Source: F-183 sp964627455
GTDB lineage: Bacteria; Acidobacteriota; Terriglobia; Bryobacterales; Bryobacteraceae
Assembly: GCA_964627455.1 (NCBI GenBank)
Contig: CAZVKC010000014.1
Coordinates: 53,480 to 117,479, forward strand
Direction of reading: 5' to 3'
DNA: 64,000 nt
Shown here one piece after another: positions 32,472-42,500 of this stretch; position 1 is the stretch's first letter, and each line of letters begins with the position of its first letter. Both the position numbers and the translations under genes were made by a program. The notes under the pieces are model-generated. The model was not told where the DNA came from, ran no database searches, and saw nothing but the letters and a program-made list of their open reading frames with translations.

Positions 32472-33080
32472 ATGCTCATGCAAAACCTGAAAGCCACGTT
32501 AGCAGTGGCTTGTTCGATGCTGGTGGCCATGCCGCCCGAATCGCTGTTCGCGGCGCCACAACAGCAGGCGGATGCGGCTCCTCAATACAAGCTTGTCATC
32601 GTTCGAGGCGAAAACGCGCAGAACAACATCAAGAAAGGCCGCGCGACCCGTCCGGTGGTGGAGGTCCGGGACCGGAACAACAACCCGGTTGCGGGCGTTG
32701 CGGTGACCTTTCTGCTGCCCGGTAATGGTCCCAGCGGAACGTTTGTCGGCGGCGGCCAGACCGCTACTGTGACGACGAACGCGCAGGGGCAGGCCGCGGC
32801 CAGTTTCACGCCGAATACCGTTCCAGGCAAGTACAACGTCAATGTTTCCGCGACGGTCAACGGGCAGAGTATCGCCGCCCAGATCGCGACGATCAACGTT
32901 GTAGCGGGCGCGGCGATTGCCGGATCCACCCTGGCGATCATCATCGGGGCAATTGCCGCCGGAGCGGCCGGAACGGCTGTCGCATTGACCCGCAACGACG
33001 GTGGCGGCGGCAATGCGAACAACACCCCGGGCGGCATCAAGATCGGCCCTGGAACCGGAACGGTTGGCCCTCCGCGCTAA
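32472..33080 (+). CDS. Cassette copy 2, gene A: secreted Ig-like protein with C-terminal hydrophobic segment
   Basis: The 202-aa paralogue of the protein at 25489. After the signal peptide (LKATLAVACSMLVAMPPESLFA) comes QYKLVIVRGENAQNNIKKGR and VVEVRDRNNNPVAGVAVTFL, nearly identical to copy 1. The hydrophobic segment (GAAIAGSTLAIIIGAIAAGA) and tail (IKIGPGTGTVGPPR) are also kept. A GAAGGGGAA ribosome-binding site is present. ATG 32478 (MQNLKATLAV) is an alternative start that aligns better with copy 1. The divergence sits mainly in the Gly/Asn linker before the tail, as expected if the Ig core and the terminal GPPR tail are functional. Confidence 0.8.
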   Translation: MLMQNLKATLAVACSMLVAMPPESLFAAPQQQADAAPQYKLVIVRGENAQNNIKKGRATRPVVEVRDRNNNPVAGVAVTFLLPGNGPSGTFVGGGQTATVTTNAQGQAAASFTPNTVPGKYNVNVSATVNGQSIAAQIATINVVAGAAIAGSTLAIIIGAIAAGAAGTAVALTRNDGGGGNANNTPGGIKIGPGTGTVGPPR

Positions 33081-33116
33081 CGCGCCTCACGTAGCATCCA
33101 CTAGGACATTTCAGCC

Positions 33117-34016
33117 ATGAGAAATCGATTGCTGCCTTTGATCATGATTTCCTCCGCGCTTGTTATCGCAGCGGACAACGGAACAACCCGGGAGGGCTCT
33201 GCGGGCGTACCCGTAATGGGCTATGCATTTGGCGGGCAGACCCGCGAGTTGCGGGCGATTCTTGGGGTTCCAGGCGCGTCCCGCTGGTCGGATCCGCTTG
33301 CGTTGCCCGATGGTGTGACCGCGCTGCGCATTGCTCCCGGACATCGCTGGGCCTTGGTTTTGCGGGATGGCGGGGAAGCCGGGATCCTGACTTTGGATTC
33401 GCTTGCGTATTCTCCCATTGCTGATACTTTGGACAATTTGGATAGCGTTCGGTTTTCGCCCTCGGGAACCGCAATGGTGCTGTCTTCAGGCGCGATCTAT
33501 CGCGGCCTGCCGGAGGAAGCCAAACGCGGAGGTGATGCGGTTGTGGCTGACCTGATGGCCGTAAGCGACAGCGGCGAGGTTGCCACGCTGATCGAGGGCC
33601 GGTTGATGAAAGGCGCGGAGTTTCTGCGGGAATGTTCCGCCGACTGCCGCTTTGGGTTTTTCCCGGGCTCTGAAGCCCGTTTGGCAGTTTTCGACGGCGG
33701 GCGATTGATCGAGATGAGCGGATCCGAATCGCGGATCGTTGCCGAGAATCTCGATGCGGCGGACTTGATGCTGGCGACCAACAAGGCAGTGTTGCTTTCG
33801 GGTTCGTCGGCGTTGCGGGTGATCGACCGGGTTTCCGGCGCGATGCTCCGCACCGAGGATCTCCCCGCAGCAGCGACAAGGCTCGAGGCCATGCGTCAGG
33901 GAGATGCTGTGTTGTTGTCGAGCGGATCGGAAGAATCCGACGCGGCGTGGATGTTCTCGCAGGAGGGTGTGCGCTTCGTGCCGGCCCGTCCGGCGGCGAG
34001 CGAGGTGAAGGAGTAA
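33117..34016 (+). CDS. Cassette copy 2, gene B: secreted 299-aa protein
   Basis: Paralogue of the 26143 protein. Signal peptide MRNRLLPLIMISSALVIAAD. Shared blocks are PVMGYAFGGQTRELRAILGVPG, IAPGHRWALVLRDGGEAG, SVRFSPSGTAMVLSSG, AVSDSGEVATLIEG, LRECSADCRFGFFPGSEARL and WMFSQEGVRFVPARP. The CxxxC pair of copy 1 is conserved (ECSADC). The protein is shorter by nine residues. The same spacing to gene C is kept (stop 34016, next ATG 34020), so the cassette order has been retained since the duplication. Possible beta-propeller; no known catalytic site. Confidence 0.75.
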   Translation: MRNRLLPLIMISSALVIAADNGTTREGSAGVPVMGYAFGGQTRELRAILGVPGASRWSDPLALPDGVTALRIAPGHRWALVLRDGGEAGILTLDSLAYSPIADTLDNLDSVRFSPSGTAMVLSSGAIYRGLPEEAKRGGDAVVADLMAVSDSGEVATLIEGRLMKGAEFLRECSADCRFGFFPGSEARLAVFDGGRLIEMSGSESRIVAENLDAADLMLATNKAVLLSGSSALRVIDRVSGAMLRTEDLPAAATRLEAMRQGDAVLLSSGSEESDAAWMFSQEGVRFVPARPAASEVKE

Positions 34017-34019
34017 GTC

Positions 34020-37000
34020 ATGAAGATCGTGTCTCGAAAGTCCCTGCTGCTCCTTCCGTTGTTCCTGATGGCTGCGGCTTCCGGAAGTTTGTTCGCGCAG
34101 TCGCCAATCCTGAATGTTGTCAGCCAGAATTACGCCAATACGGGTTCGACGCCCACTGTACGGTTGTGGGCGTCCGGTTTGGCGGGCACGGGTTCGACCA
34201 GAACTCAAGCTTGCTTCACGTATGTTCCTGCTGCTGGAGTTCCATCTACCACCTCATGCCAGACAGTCCAGACCGACTCAAACTCTGTGACCGCCACCGT
34301 TCCGTCCGTTGCTTTCGCGCAGTCGGGCCTAAATGTTTATCTCAGAGTTGACTATTCGACGTTCACGTACAACACCAACTCGCTGCAATTCATCTGGCTG
34401 GATCCGGCGACCTGCAATGTCCCCATCACTGGCAGCGCTTGTCCTGTCGGTTCGAGTTTGACCCCGTCCCAGATCGTCGTTGGCAGCGGGGATACGGCTC
34501 TATCGATTAATGGAACCGGGTTCGCCCCGCCAATAGACGTCGGCACAGCACAGGCGTATTTTGCCCCTCCGGGCGGAAGTCCCCAGTTGCTGACTCCTAC
34601 CGCTGTGTCAAACACGCGGGTGGATCTGACGGTGCCGTCCTCGTTATTGACGGCGGCAGGAACCGGTTACTTCTTCGTATCCGTCGGCGGAAAGAACTCG
34701 AACCCATTGCCGTTCAACATCGTGCCTCCGAGCATCACGTCGGTGAGTCCGACCTTCGGCGTGCTCGGAACCAGTCCAACGCTCACGCTGACCGGTAACT
34801 TCCCGAACCCGACGACAGGCGCGGCTTCGCCCGCCGTTGGTTTTTCCAAGCCTGGCGCTACTGGACCGGCTACCATTACACCCACTTCTGCGACCGCAAC
34901 GAATGTGGTCTTTACAGTCCCCGCCGCTCAAATGGACACCCTCGGGGCTGCCTCGATACTCATCGGATATCTGGCTGGGCGGACTCCCACCACCTCGAAC
35001 TCGGTCAGTTTCTCGATCGTGGCGCCTCCCACGATCTCGTCGTTGAGCCCCAACGCGGCCGTGGCCGGCGGACCGACGATGAGCGTCACGCTGAACGGCT
35101 CGAACCTGAATATCGGAGGTGCGCCGACGGTCCAGTGGATCAACGGGAACGTCGTAGTCAACCTCGCGGTCACCGCTTCTTCCGCGACCGCGGTGACCGT
35201 CACCGTACCGTCTTCTTTGCTCACTGCTGCCGGGTCGGCGAGCATCGGATTGAACACCGGTGGATACGCGTCGAACGCGGCTGCGTTTACGGTGTATCCG
35301 CCGCCCGTCCTGCAATCGATCTTTTCTGACTATATCTACGCCGGAAGCGGGCAATCGACCATTTCGCTATACGGTACCGGCTTCACCGGCGGCGGGACCC
35401 TGACAGCTCGCTTCACGGCCAACAACGTGACGACGAATCTGGTGACAACCCCGGGAACGGATAACTACGCCACGGCCGTCATTCCGGCGAACCTGCTGGT
35501 CAACGCCGGAACCGCCACAATCAGCGTCACCAAAGGCGGCGTCGCATCGTCCGGCGTGACCTTGACGATTGTTCCCAGCCCGGTCATCACCTCGCTCAAT
35601 CCGCGGGGAATTTCCGCGGGGTCGGCCGATTTCACTTTGACGGTGACTGGTCAGAACTTCCAGGGCGTGCAGTTTTACCTCCCGGTAGTGAACTTCGGAT
35701 CGACCGTGCTGTATCCGGCCAACTCCAGTGCGACAACACTGACCGTTACGGTGCCCGCTGCGCTCGTGGCAACGGCCGGGAACGTCCCCGTGACTGTCGA
35801 GATGCAACAACTCGGCGGGGCGCAAGCAAACCTGGCCCCATCGGCCGCAGTACGTCGCATGGCATCCACGTCCCGCAATGTGGCGGAGGTCGGAACCCTC
35901 TCGAATGTCGTGAACTTTTCCGTGTTGGGAACCCTGTCGATTACGTCAACCTTCCCCACCTGGATTCAGTCCGGCAGTTCGAACACCCAGTTGACCGTGA
36001 CGGGAACCAATTTCGATAACGGTTCGGTCGTCTTGTTCAATGGCACGCAGGTTCCCACGGTGTACAACAGCCCGACCCAGTTGACCGCTACGGTGCCGGC
36101 CTCGCTGCTCACGACGGTAGGTGACCGTCCGGTCGTGGTGCGCGATTCGTTCAGCCGGAACTCCAATACCTGGACGTTGCCGGTGATCCCGCCGATCATC
36201 ATCTCATCACTGACGCCTCCTTACCGTGATGCGGGATCCGCGGCATTTACGCTGACGGTGAACGGCAGCGGATTCGAACAGGGCAACATTGTCGTTTTCG
36301 AGACGACCCAACTGGCTACGACATTTGTATCCGCGAACCAGTTGACGGCTACGGTTCCTTCGAACCTCCTTACGACGGTCGGGATTTATGGCATCGCGGT
36401 TCGCGACCAGCGCGGGCGGGTTTCTTCGTCTGCCGTCTTCAATGTCGTGCCGCCTCTGGTGTTGTCTTCCACTTCACCCGTTCGCGCCAATTCCGGGGTC
36501 CCCGGCTTCACTCTCAATGTCGCGGGCCAGGGCTTCGTGACGGGGTCGGTGATCCGGTTCAACGGAGCGCCCATCCCCACCACGATCTTCAACTCCACAT
36601 CGGCGAGCGGCTCAGTGCCTGCGAATCTGGTCGTGTCGCCGGGCGTTGTCGATGTGCTGGTACAGGCTCCGGACGGACGGGTCTCGAACTCGTTGTCCTT
36701 TACGCTGTTGCAGCCCTTGCTCATCACGTCTCTGAATCCGCCCGGCGCGAGTTCCGGCGCCAGCACCCTGACGCTCACCGTTACCGGCCAGGGGTTTGCG
36801 CCAGAGTCGGTTGTTCGAATGAACGGCTTGGGACTGCTCACGACGTTCGTGAGTGAAACGCAGTTGACGGCCATTGTCTCCGACACGATCTTGTCGGGGC
36901 AGGGTCCGCTCGACGTTACCGTGGCGAATCCCGGTGGAGCGGTCTCCAATGCCTTGCCGTTCGGCTTGGGCGGCGGGTCTCTGCTGCTGACGAATGTCAC

Positions 37001-39266
37001 GCCTGCGTCGGCTCCGGTGAACAGCACGGCAACGCCCATTATTGTTACGGGCCGCGGCTTTGCGGCGGGTACGGTTCTCAAGTTCGGCCAAACCGAGATC
37101 CCGACGCAGGTGGCGAGTCCGACGCAACTGAACGGCACCATCCCGGCGCAGTTGCTGACCACGGCCGGAACTTTCCAGATTACGGCTTCTCTTGGCTCGA
37201 CGACGTCGAATGCTCTGACGTTCCAGGTGGGTAACGCCCCGGAAATCACGTCGCTGAGTCCGAACCAGATCACCGCCGGCGCATCCCGATTCACTCTTGT
37301 CGTGTTGGGACGCGGCTTCGTGTCGGGCGCCATGATCAAGTTCGGGGACCAGGATTTGACCACGACCTTCGTCGCCGCCACGCAGTTGTCGGCCTCGGTC
37401 TCCGCGGATCTGGTTGCCGCGGCGCGGACGGTCCCGGTCACGGTGACGAATCCGGACGGAACGACTTCCAGTTCCGCGGACTTCCGCATTCTGACGCTCA
37501 GCCTGACTTCGATCACCCCTGACAAAGCAGCGGCCGGAAGCGCGGCGATCACGCTGGCGCTCGAGGGCACGGGCTTCATCCAGGGCGCTTCGGTGAGCTT
37601 TGGCGGGACTGGCCTGGTGACGAGCTTCGGCGGCGCAACGCGTTTGAGCGCGACGGTGCCGGCTTCGGCCCTGACCACGCCTGGCGTGATTCAAGTGACC
37701 GTATCGAATCCGGATGGCGCGAAGTCCAACGCTGTAACGTTCACGATCGAATCGGATACGCCGTCGATTTCGCGATTGAATCCGGCCTCGGTGGTTGCGG
37801 GATCCGGCGAAGTGACGGTGAACGTCATCGGCGGCGGGTTCGTTCGCGGATCCTCGGTGACTGCGGGCGGCCAGAGTCTTTCGACCAGCTTCAACAGCGC
37901 GACCTCGCTGGATGCGGTGGTGCCGGCTGGACTGACGTCGACGATCCGCACGCTGCAGTTCAAAGTCACCAATCCGGGCAACAAGGAATCCAATGAAGTC
38001 GGGTTCCAGGTGACGGCCCCGACTCCGGCGATTACGCGCATCAATCCTGCGTCGGTGAACGCCGGAACAACAACGGATGTAACGATCGCGGTGACCGGCA
38101 CGGGCTTCGTGCAGGGATCCTCGGTGCAATTCAACGGCAGTGGCATCGAGACCTCGTTCGATGGTCCGACCTCGCTCTCGGCGGTGATTCCGGCATCGGC
38201 GTTGACGACGCCGGGCAACGTCACCGTTCGGGTTTCGAACCCTGGTGATCTGCTTTCGAACGCGGTGCAGTTCCAGATTCTGGGACCGCTCTCGGTGACG
38301 GCGGTATCGCCTTCGACCATCGTGGCCGGCGGCACGCAGAACATCACGCTCGGTGTGACGGGCGTCGGCTTCGTCAACGGATCGTCCGTGAGTTTCAACG
38401 GCAATACACTGGCGACGACGTTCAACAGCGCGACTTCGCTGTCGGCAGTGCTGCCGCCGAGCCTGACCGCTGCGGCAGGCACGTTCAGCGTGTCGGTGAG
38501 CAATCCGAACGGCGCGACGTCCAACTCGGTGTCGGTGAAGATCGACGAGAAGATCACGCCTCCGCCGCTCAACCTGCAGGTTCCCGCCGTCATCACTCCG
38601 GCGGGAAACGGACGCGTGCAGGTGACGCTCGACGGCAACGCGCCGGTGACGTTGACCGGAACGCTGGTGCTGACGTTTACGAACAATTCGAACAACGCGC
38701 CGAACGGCTATGTTGATCCGGCGCTGGTGTTTGCCGGAACTGGTAGCCGGACGATCACCTTCACGATTCCGGCGGGAACGCAGAACGCCGTGATCCCGGG
38801 AGACGGAGCGTTCTCGCCCGGTACGGTGGCAGGTACGATTGTCGTGACGATGACCTCGCTGACCGGCGGAGGCCAGAACCTGCTGCCGGATCCGGCGCCG
38901 GTTCGCAATATCGTGGTGGATCGCACTGTCCCTGTCATTGTGGCAGGCTCCGTGAAGATCACGAACATTGCCGGCGGCTTCCAGGTCGAGTTGTCGGGCA
39001 TCTCGTCGGTGCGCGACCTGCGCAGCATCAACTACTCGTTTACCTCTTCGGGGACGAACATTCTCGAAGGCACATCGGTTACGGTGGACGTGTCGCAGTT
39101 GTTCACGACGTACTTCGGCAGCGCGGCGGGCCAGCAGTCAGGCGGCGCGTTCAAGTTCACGATGCCGTTCACGGTGACGGGCGGCGACGCCAACGCCGTG
39201 ACGCAAGTGACGGTGACGCTGACCAACTCGGTGGGAACTTCCGCCGCGGTGACCGGCGGCAGGTAA
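34020..39266 (+). CDS. Cassette copy 2, gene C: giant IPT/TIG-repeat secreted protein
   Basis: The 1748-aa paralogue of the 27076 protein. Signal peptide (SLLLLPLFLMAAASGSLFAQ), the same fifteen TIG units in the same order and the same about 220-residue C-terminal domain. In that domain NAVIPGDGAFSPGTVAGTIV and LTGGGQNLLPDPAPVRN are almost unchanged from copy 1, while the DNA differs at many third positions, which shows purifying selection on protein sequence. The individual TIG units have diverged more. A strong hairpin follows at 39289-39326. Adhesion or surface-layer function is the usual expectation for such repeats; neither partner nor export system can be named from sequence. Confidence 0.88.
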   Translation: MKIVSRKSLLLLPLFLMAAASGSLFAQSPILNVVSQNYANTGSTPTVRLWASGLAGTGSTRTQACFTYVPAAGVPSTTSCQTVQTDSNSVTATVPSVAFAQSGLNVYLRVDYSTFTYNTNSLQFIWLDPATCNVPITGSACPVGSSLTPSQIVVGSGDTALSINGTGFAPPIDVGTAQAYFAPPGGSPQLLTPTAVSNTRVDLTVPSSLLTAAGTGYFFVSVGGKNSNPLPFNIVPPSITSVSPTFGVLGTSPTLTLTGNFPNPTTGAASPAVGFSKPGATGPATITPTSATATNVVFTVPAAQMDTLGAASILIGYLAGRTPTTSNSVSFSIVAPPTISSLSPNAAVAGGPTMSVTLNGSNLNIGGAPTVQWINGNVVVNLAVTASSATAVTVTVPSSLLTAAGSASIGLNTGGYASNAAAFTVYPPPVLQSIFSDYIYAGSGQSTISLYGTGFTGGGTLTARFTANNVTTNLVTTPGTDNYATAVIPANLLVNAGTATISVTKGGVASSGVTLTIVPSPVITSLNPRGISAGSADFTLTVTGQNFQGVQFYLPVVNFGSTVLYPANSSATTLTVTVPAALVATAGNVPVTVEMQQLGGAQANLAPSAAVRRMASTSRNVAEVGTLSNVVNFSVLGTLSITSTFPTWIQSGSSNTQLTVTGTNFDNGSVVLFNGTQVPTVYNSPTQLTATVPASLLTTVGDRPVVVRDSFSRNSNTWTLPVIPPIIISSLTPPYRDAGSAAFTLTVNGSGFEQGNIVVFETTQLATTFVSANQLTATVPSNLLTTVGIYGIAVRDQRGRVSSSAVFNVVPPLVLSSTSPVRANSGVPGFTLNVAGQGFVTGSVIRFNGAPIPTTIFNSTSASGSVPANLVVSPGVVDVLVQAPDGRVSNSLSFTLLQPLLITSLNPPGASSGASTLTLTVTGQGFAPESVVRMNGLGLLTTFVSETQLTAIVSDTILSGQGPLDVTVANPGGAVSNALPFGLGGGSLLLTNVTPASAPVNSTATPIIVTGRGFAAGTVLKFGQTEIPTQVASPTQLNGTIPAQLLTTAGTFQITASLGSTTSNALTFQVGNAPEITSLSPNQITAGASRFTLVVLGRGFVSGAMIKFGDQDLTTTFVAATQLSASVSADLVAAARTVPVTVTNPDGTTSSSADFRILTLSLTSITPDKAAAGSAAITLALEGTGFIQGASVSFGGTGLVTSFGGATRLSATVPASALTTPGVIQVTVSNPDGAKSNAVTFTIESDTPSISRLNPASVVAGSGEVTVNVIGGGFVRGSSVTAGGQSLSTSFNSATSLDAVVPAGLTSTIRTLQFKVTNPGNKESNEVGFQVTAPTPAITRINPASVNAGTTTDVTIAVTGTGFVQGSSVQFNGSGIETSFDGPTSLSAVIPASALTTPGNVTVRVSNPGDLLSNAVQFQILGPLSVTAVSPSTIVAGGTQNITLGVTGVGFVNGSSVSFNGNTLATTFNSATSLSAVLPPSLTAAAGTFSVSVSNPNGATSNSVSVKIDEKITPPPLNLQVPAVITPAGNGRVQVTLDGNAPVTLTGTLVLTFTNNSNNAPNGYVDPALVFAGTGSRTITFTIPAGTQNAVIPGDGAFSPGTVAGTIVVTMTSLTGGGQNLLPDPAPVRNIVVDRTVPVIVAGSVKITNIAGGFQVELSGISSVRDLRSINYSFTSSGTNILEGTSVTVDVSQLFTTYFGSAAGQQSGGAFKFTMPFTVTGGDANAVTQVTVTLTNSVGTSAAVTGGR

Positions 39267-39288
39267 CCGTCTAAACTGAGGTTGAGAC

Positions 39289-39326
39289 AGGCCGGTCCGG
39301 ACGCGTTTGAGTGTCCGGGCCGGCCT
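39289..39326 (+). terminator. Strong hairpin terminator after cassette copy 2
   Basis: AGGCCGGTCCGGAC at 39289-39302 pairs with GTCCGGGCCGGCCT at 39313-39326 through 14 positions, with one wobble-type mismatch and a 10-nt loop. The run CTCTGTTTG follows. It lies 22 bp after the stop codon. Confidence 0.8.
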
Positions 39327-39511
39327 CTCTGTTTGTGCCGGGCCTAGCAAATCCCACAGTTGTCGGATTGCCCGGATCGGGCCTACACTCCAATCAGATC
39401 GATGTCTGCCCTTGTCGCCTTCCCTCCTTCGGAATCGTGACGGGAGCCGGGGCCGGCACGGACGACGGACCCACTGCCCCCGTTGCGCGGCTTCGCGAAG
39501 GGAGCAAGTCC

Positions 39512-42500
39512 ATGCCTCGCCGGGCCTTCCTGCGTATTGTTTCGTTGCTGTCGTGCTGTCTTCTGCCGCCCGCATTGCGCGCGCAGGCGGTCATGTTCGA
39601 CGGCGCGTTGTCCTCCATCAAGATCAACCGCTATTCCAGCCTGTGTAGCGGCCAGCCGGATCCCGCGGTCGAAGTGTTGCCTGCAGCGGCCTCGACCACG
39701 GTGAAGTTCGAGCAGTCCTGCAAGGGGTCGTCTCTGAAACTCGAGTTCACGCTCAATCTTGAGTTGAAGACGGCTGCTGCCAAACAGGCTTCCTCGAACG
39801 AGATCGAGTTCGAGGAAGGGATCCGGGGAAGCTACTCGGCGACGGCGGTATTCGCGCACCCGAAGGCGTCCGGTTCGGTCTTGAAATTCGAGATGCCCGC
39901 GCGGGACCTGGATCCGAGTTCCGGATTCGCGGTTTCGGCCGGTACCTGTACGGAGCCGATCCAGACGTGGCCTGGAGGCGGAGGCGAGTGGACGCGCAGT
40001 CTCTCGATTCCTGAGTGCACTCGCAACAAACGGCAGTTCTTTTCGAAGAATGCAGATGGTTCCTACACGGTTCAATCCTGGACCGAGATCCACGCATACT
40101 TGTGGGCGGACAAGGATTCGACCGCCGACAGTATTGCGTTTGGTATGGAAGCGGTGATCCTGTACCGGCTGACGCCGAATCTCGAGAAGGTCAAGATCAC
40201 GTCGATCACTCCGGCGGCGGGCAAGCGGCAGGATCCGAATGGAGTCTTCCAGGAATCGAAAGGCGTCGATGCGACCGTCGAATACGAACTGGTAAGTCAG
40301 GATGAGGCCCAGATTGCGCTGGTGGCCGTGGACTTCGCGAAGGAGAAATTGCTGGGGGCCAGTGATCCTCAAACCGTGAAGAAGGGAACAGGAACCGTGC
40401 GGCTTCAGATGCCGTCGTTCGCGATACCCAAAGATACAGAGGAGATCCAGATTGGCGCAATCCTCGGCAGGGCTGACACCGAACAGGTGCTGGCGCAAAG
40501 TGAGCCGGTGAAGTACCCGGTGCATGTGGAATTGTCGATTCCGCATGTCGAAGTCTTTCAGGTCGTCCAGGACGAGAACAATACGATTCCGCTTGTAGCG
40601 AACCGGTTGACTGTTCTCGAAGTCCCGCTGATCGCCGAGGCGTTGAACGAAGGCGGCGGTGCGGGTGTTGCGGTGAAGATTCGCGCGCGAAGAAAGGGCA
40701 AGGAGATCGAAGGCTCCCCCTATCTGCCGAACGCCAGCGGCTGGGACGCAGACACGGCGGTTACGCGAGGGTACGTCGGAAATGCAATGATTCCACTTCC
40801 GATGTCGTGGACAACCGCCGGTGTCCTGGATCTCGAACTGGAGGTCAATCCGGCCGGGCTGGATCATCTGCCGGAACACAGCACCTCGGATAACACGCAC
40901 AGCATGACCGTCGAGTTCGAAGAGCGGCCGTCGCTGGATATCCGCTACATCCAGGTTTGTGTCGAGCCGCCCGGCGAACCTGTAGCGTGTCCCGAGATCG
41001 GCATGAGCGAACCCGATGTCGCCTTCATCAAGGGGCTGTATCCACTGTCGCCGTCCAAAGTCCGGTATGGTTCGATATCCCTGCCTCCGCTGACATGGAA
41101 ACTGCCGATGACGACGGTGGCGGACTGGGACAGGCTGCTCGTGGACATGCAGGTCTTCGTGGAACGAGCCAATGCGTTGGGAGACAGGTTCGATCAATTG
41201 GTGGTTTGGCTGCCGGCCGCGACTCGCGCCACCTTCGAAGACGGGAAGATCCGCGCACTCTCGATGAACCGGGCACACAACGGGACCGGGCGAGTGGCTC
41301 TTGTGCCGGTGCAGAGCTCAGAGGAACTGGATGGCTTGGGTTCATGGGCAGTTGCTCACGAGATCGGACACAACTTCGGCCTCGAGCACGGTTATCCGCC
41401 TCCGGCGTGCGTGTGGAACAACAGCGGCGCGGTGACGGGCGAGTTGAACCTGAACTTCGAAACGCCGCTCCTGTTCCTTGACAAAGACACGTATCAATTC
41501 ATGTCGAGTTGTGTCGGTCCCGATTTCTCGGGCAAGGGAATGGCGTTGATGGGAATCCAACCCGATCAGTATCTGCAACTCTGGCAGAGCCGTTTCCAGC
41601 CGTGGACGCCGGCGTCCGCGAAACAGTCAGCGAAGGCCTCTGCGGAAACCGCTGAGTGCGCCTTGATCCAGGGCGTTGTGGAGAGCAATGGCCAGACTGG
41701 GAGCATCGAGCGATTGACTCGAATCCCGTGTGCAGCACCTCCCAAACCGGTTGCCGGAGGCTACTGCATTCGGATGGGGAGTTCCTCAGGCGCGAAGTTG
41801 GATGAGACGTGCTTTGGCGTCTCGTTCACCGCCCCGGATTCATCTGCGCAGATGAAGAGCCGGGCGTATTTTGTGAATGCAAAGATTCCTCCGGATACGG
41901 CCAGGATCGGCCTGTACACGGCAGAGGGCCGCGAACTGGCGTCGCGTCAAGCTTCGGCCTCGGCCCCAAGCGTTGCGTTTGTGACCCCGAAAGCCGGGGA
42001 CCAGTGGAATGGCGGATCCGGCCCGCTGGAAATCACGTGGGCTGCGTCGGACCCCGAGGGGGGATCCGTCACGTTCGTGCTGGATTATTCCTCTGATGAC
42101 GGCCTTACCTGGACGCCTCTGCTGCTGCCTTCTCCAAGCGACACGAGTTATGCTTTGGACGCGTCGCGCATCACAGGCGGTAAGAAAGTGCATTTCCGTG
42201 CGACGGCGAGCGACGGGTTCCTGCAATCCACGGCTTCGGTTGGACCAGTGGAGATCGTTCAAACGCCGGTTGCGGAAGCCGTGGCGTCGCTCGACTTTCT
42301 CAATGCGATCATGACCCGGCCTGCGAAAGCGAAGGTCGAGATTCGCAATACGGGAAGTGGTCCCCTGACGTTGCAGGCTTTCGAAATTGCGGATCCGTTT
42401 GCAGTGTCCGAGCCGGCGCCTGTTTCCATTCCAGCCGGCACGAAACGCGCCATCACGGTCATGTTCACGCCTGTTGTGAAGGGGCTTGCGGAGACCGTAC

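Noticed and set aside
36386..38129. Long minus-strand open frames (430 and 505 codons) inside the TIG gene
   Set aside because: They lie opposite repeats with regular codon periodicity and show no signal peptide, domain or ribosome-binding site.
27076..39266. Regular repeats resembling a CRISPR array or an assembly duplication
   Set aside because: The repeats are about 270 bp protein-coding TIG units, not short spaced repeats. The two cassette copies differ at many synonymous sites, so they are not one locus assembled twice.
39311..39511. An upstream start for the metzincin-like gene
   Set aside because: It begins inside the terminator hairpin of the TIG cassette; the signal peptide and a good ribosome-binding site fit ATG 39512.
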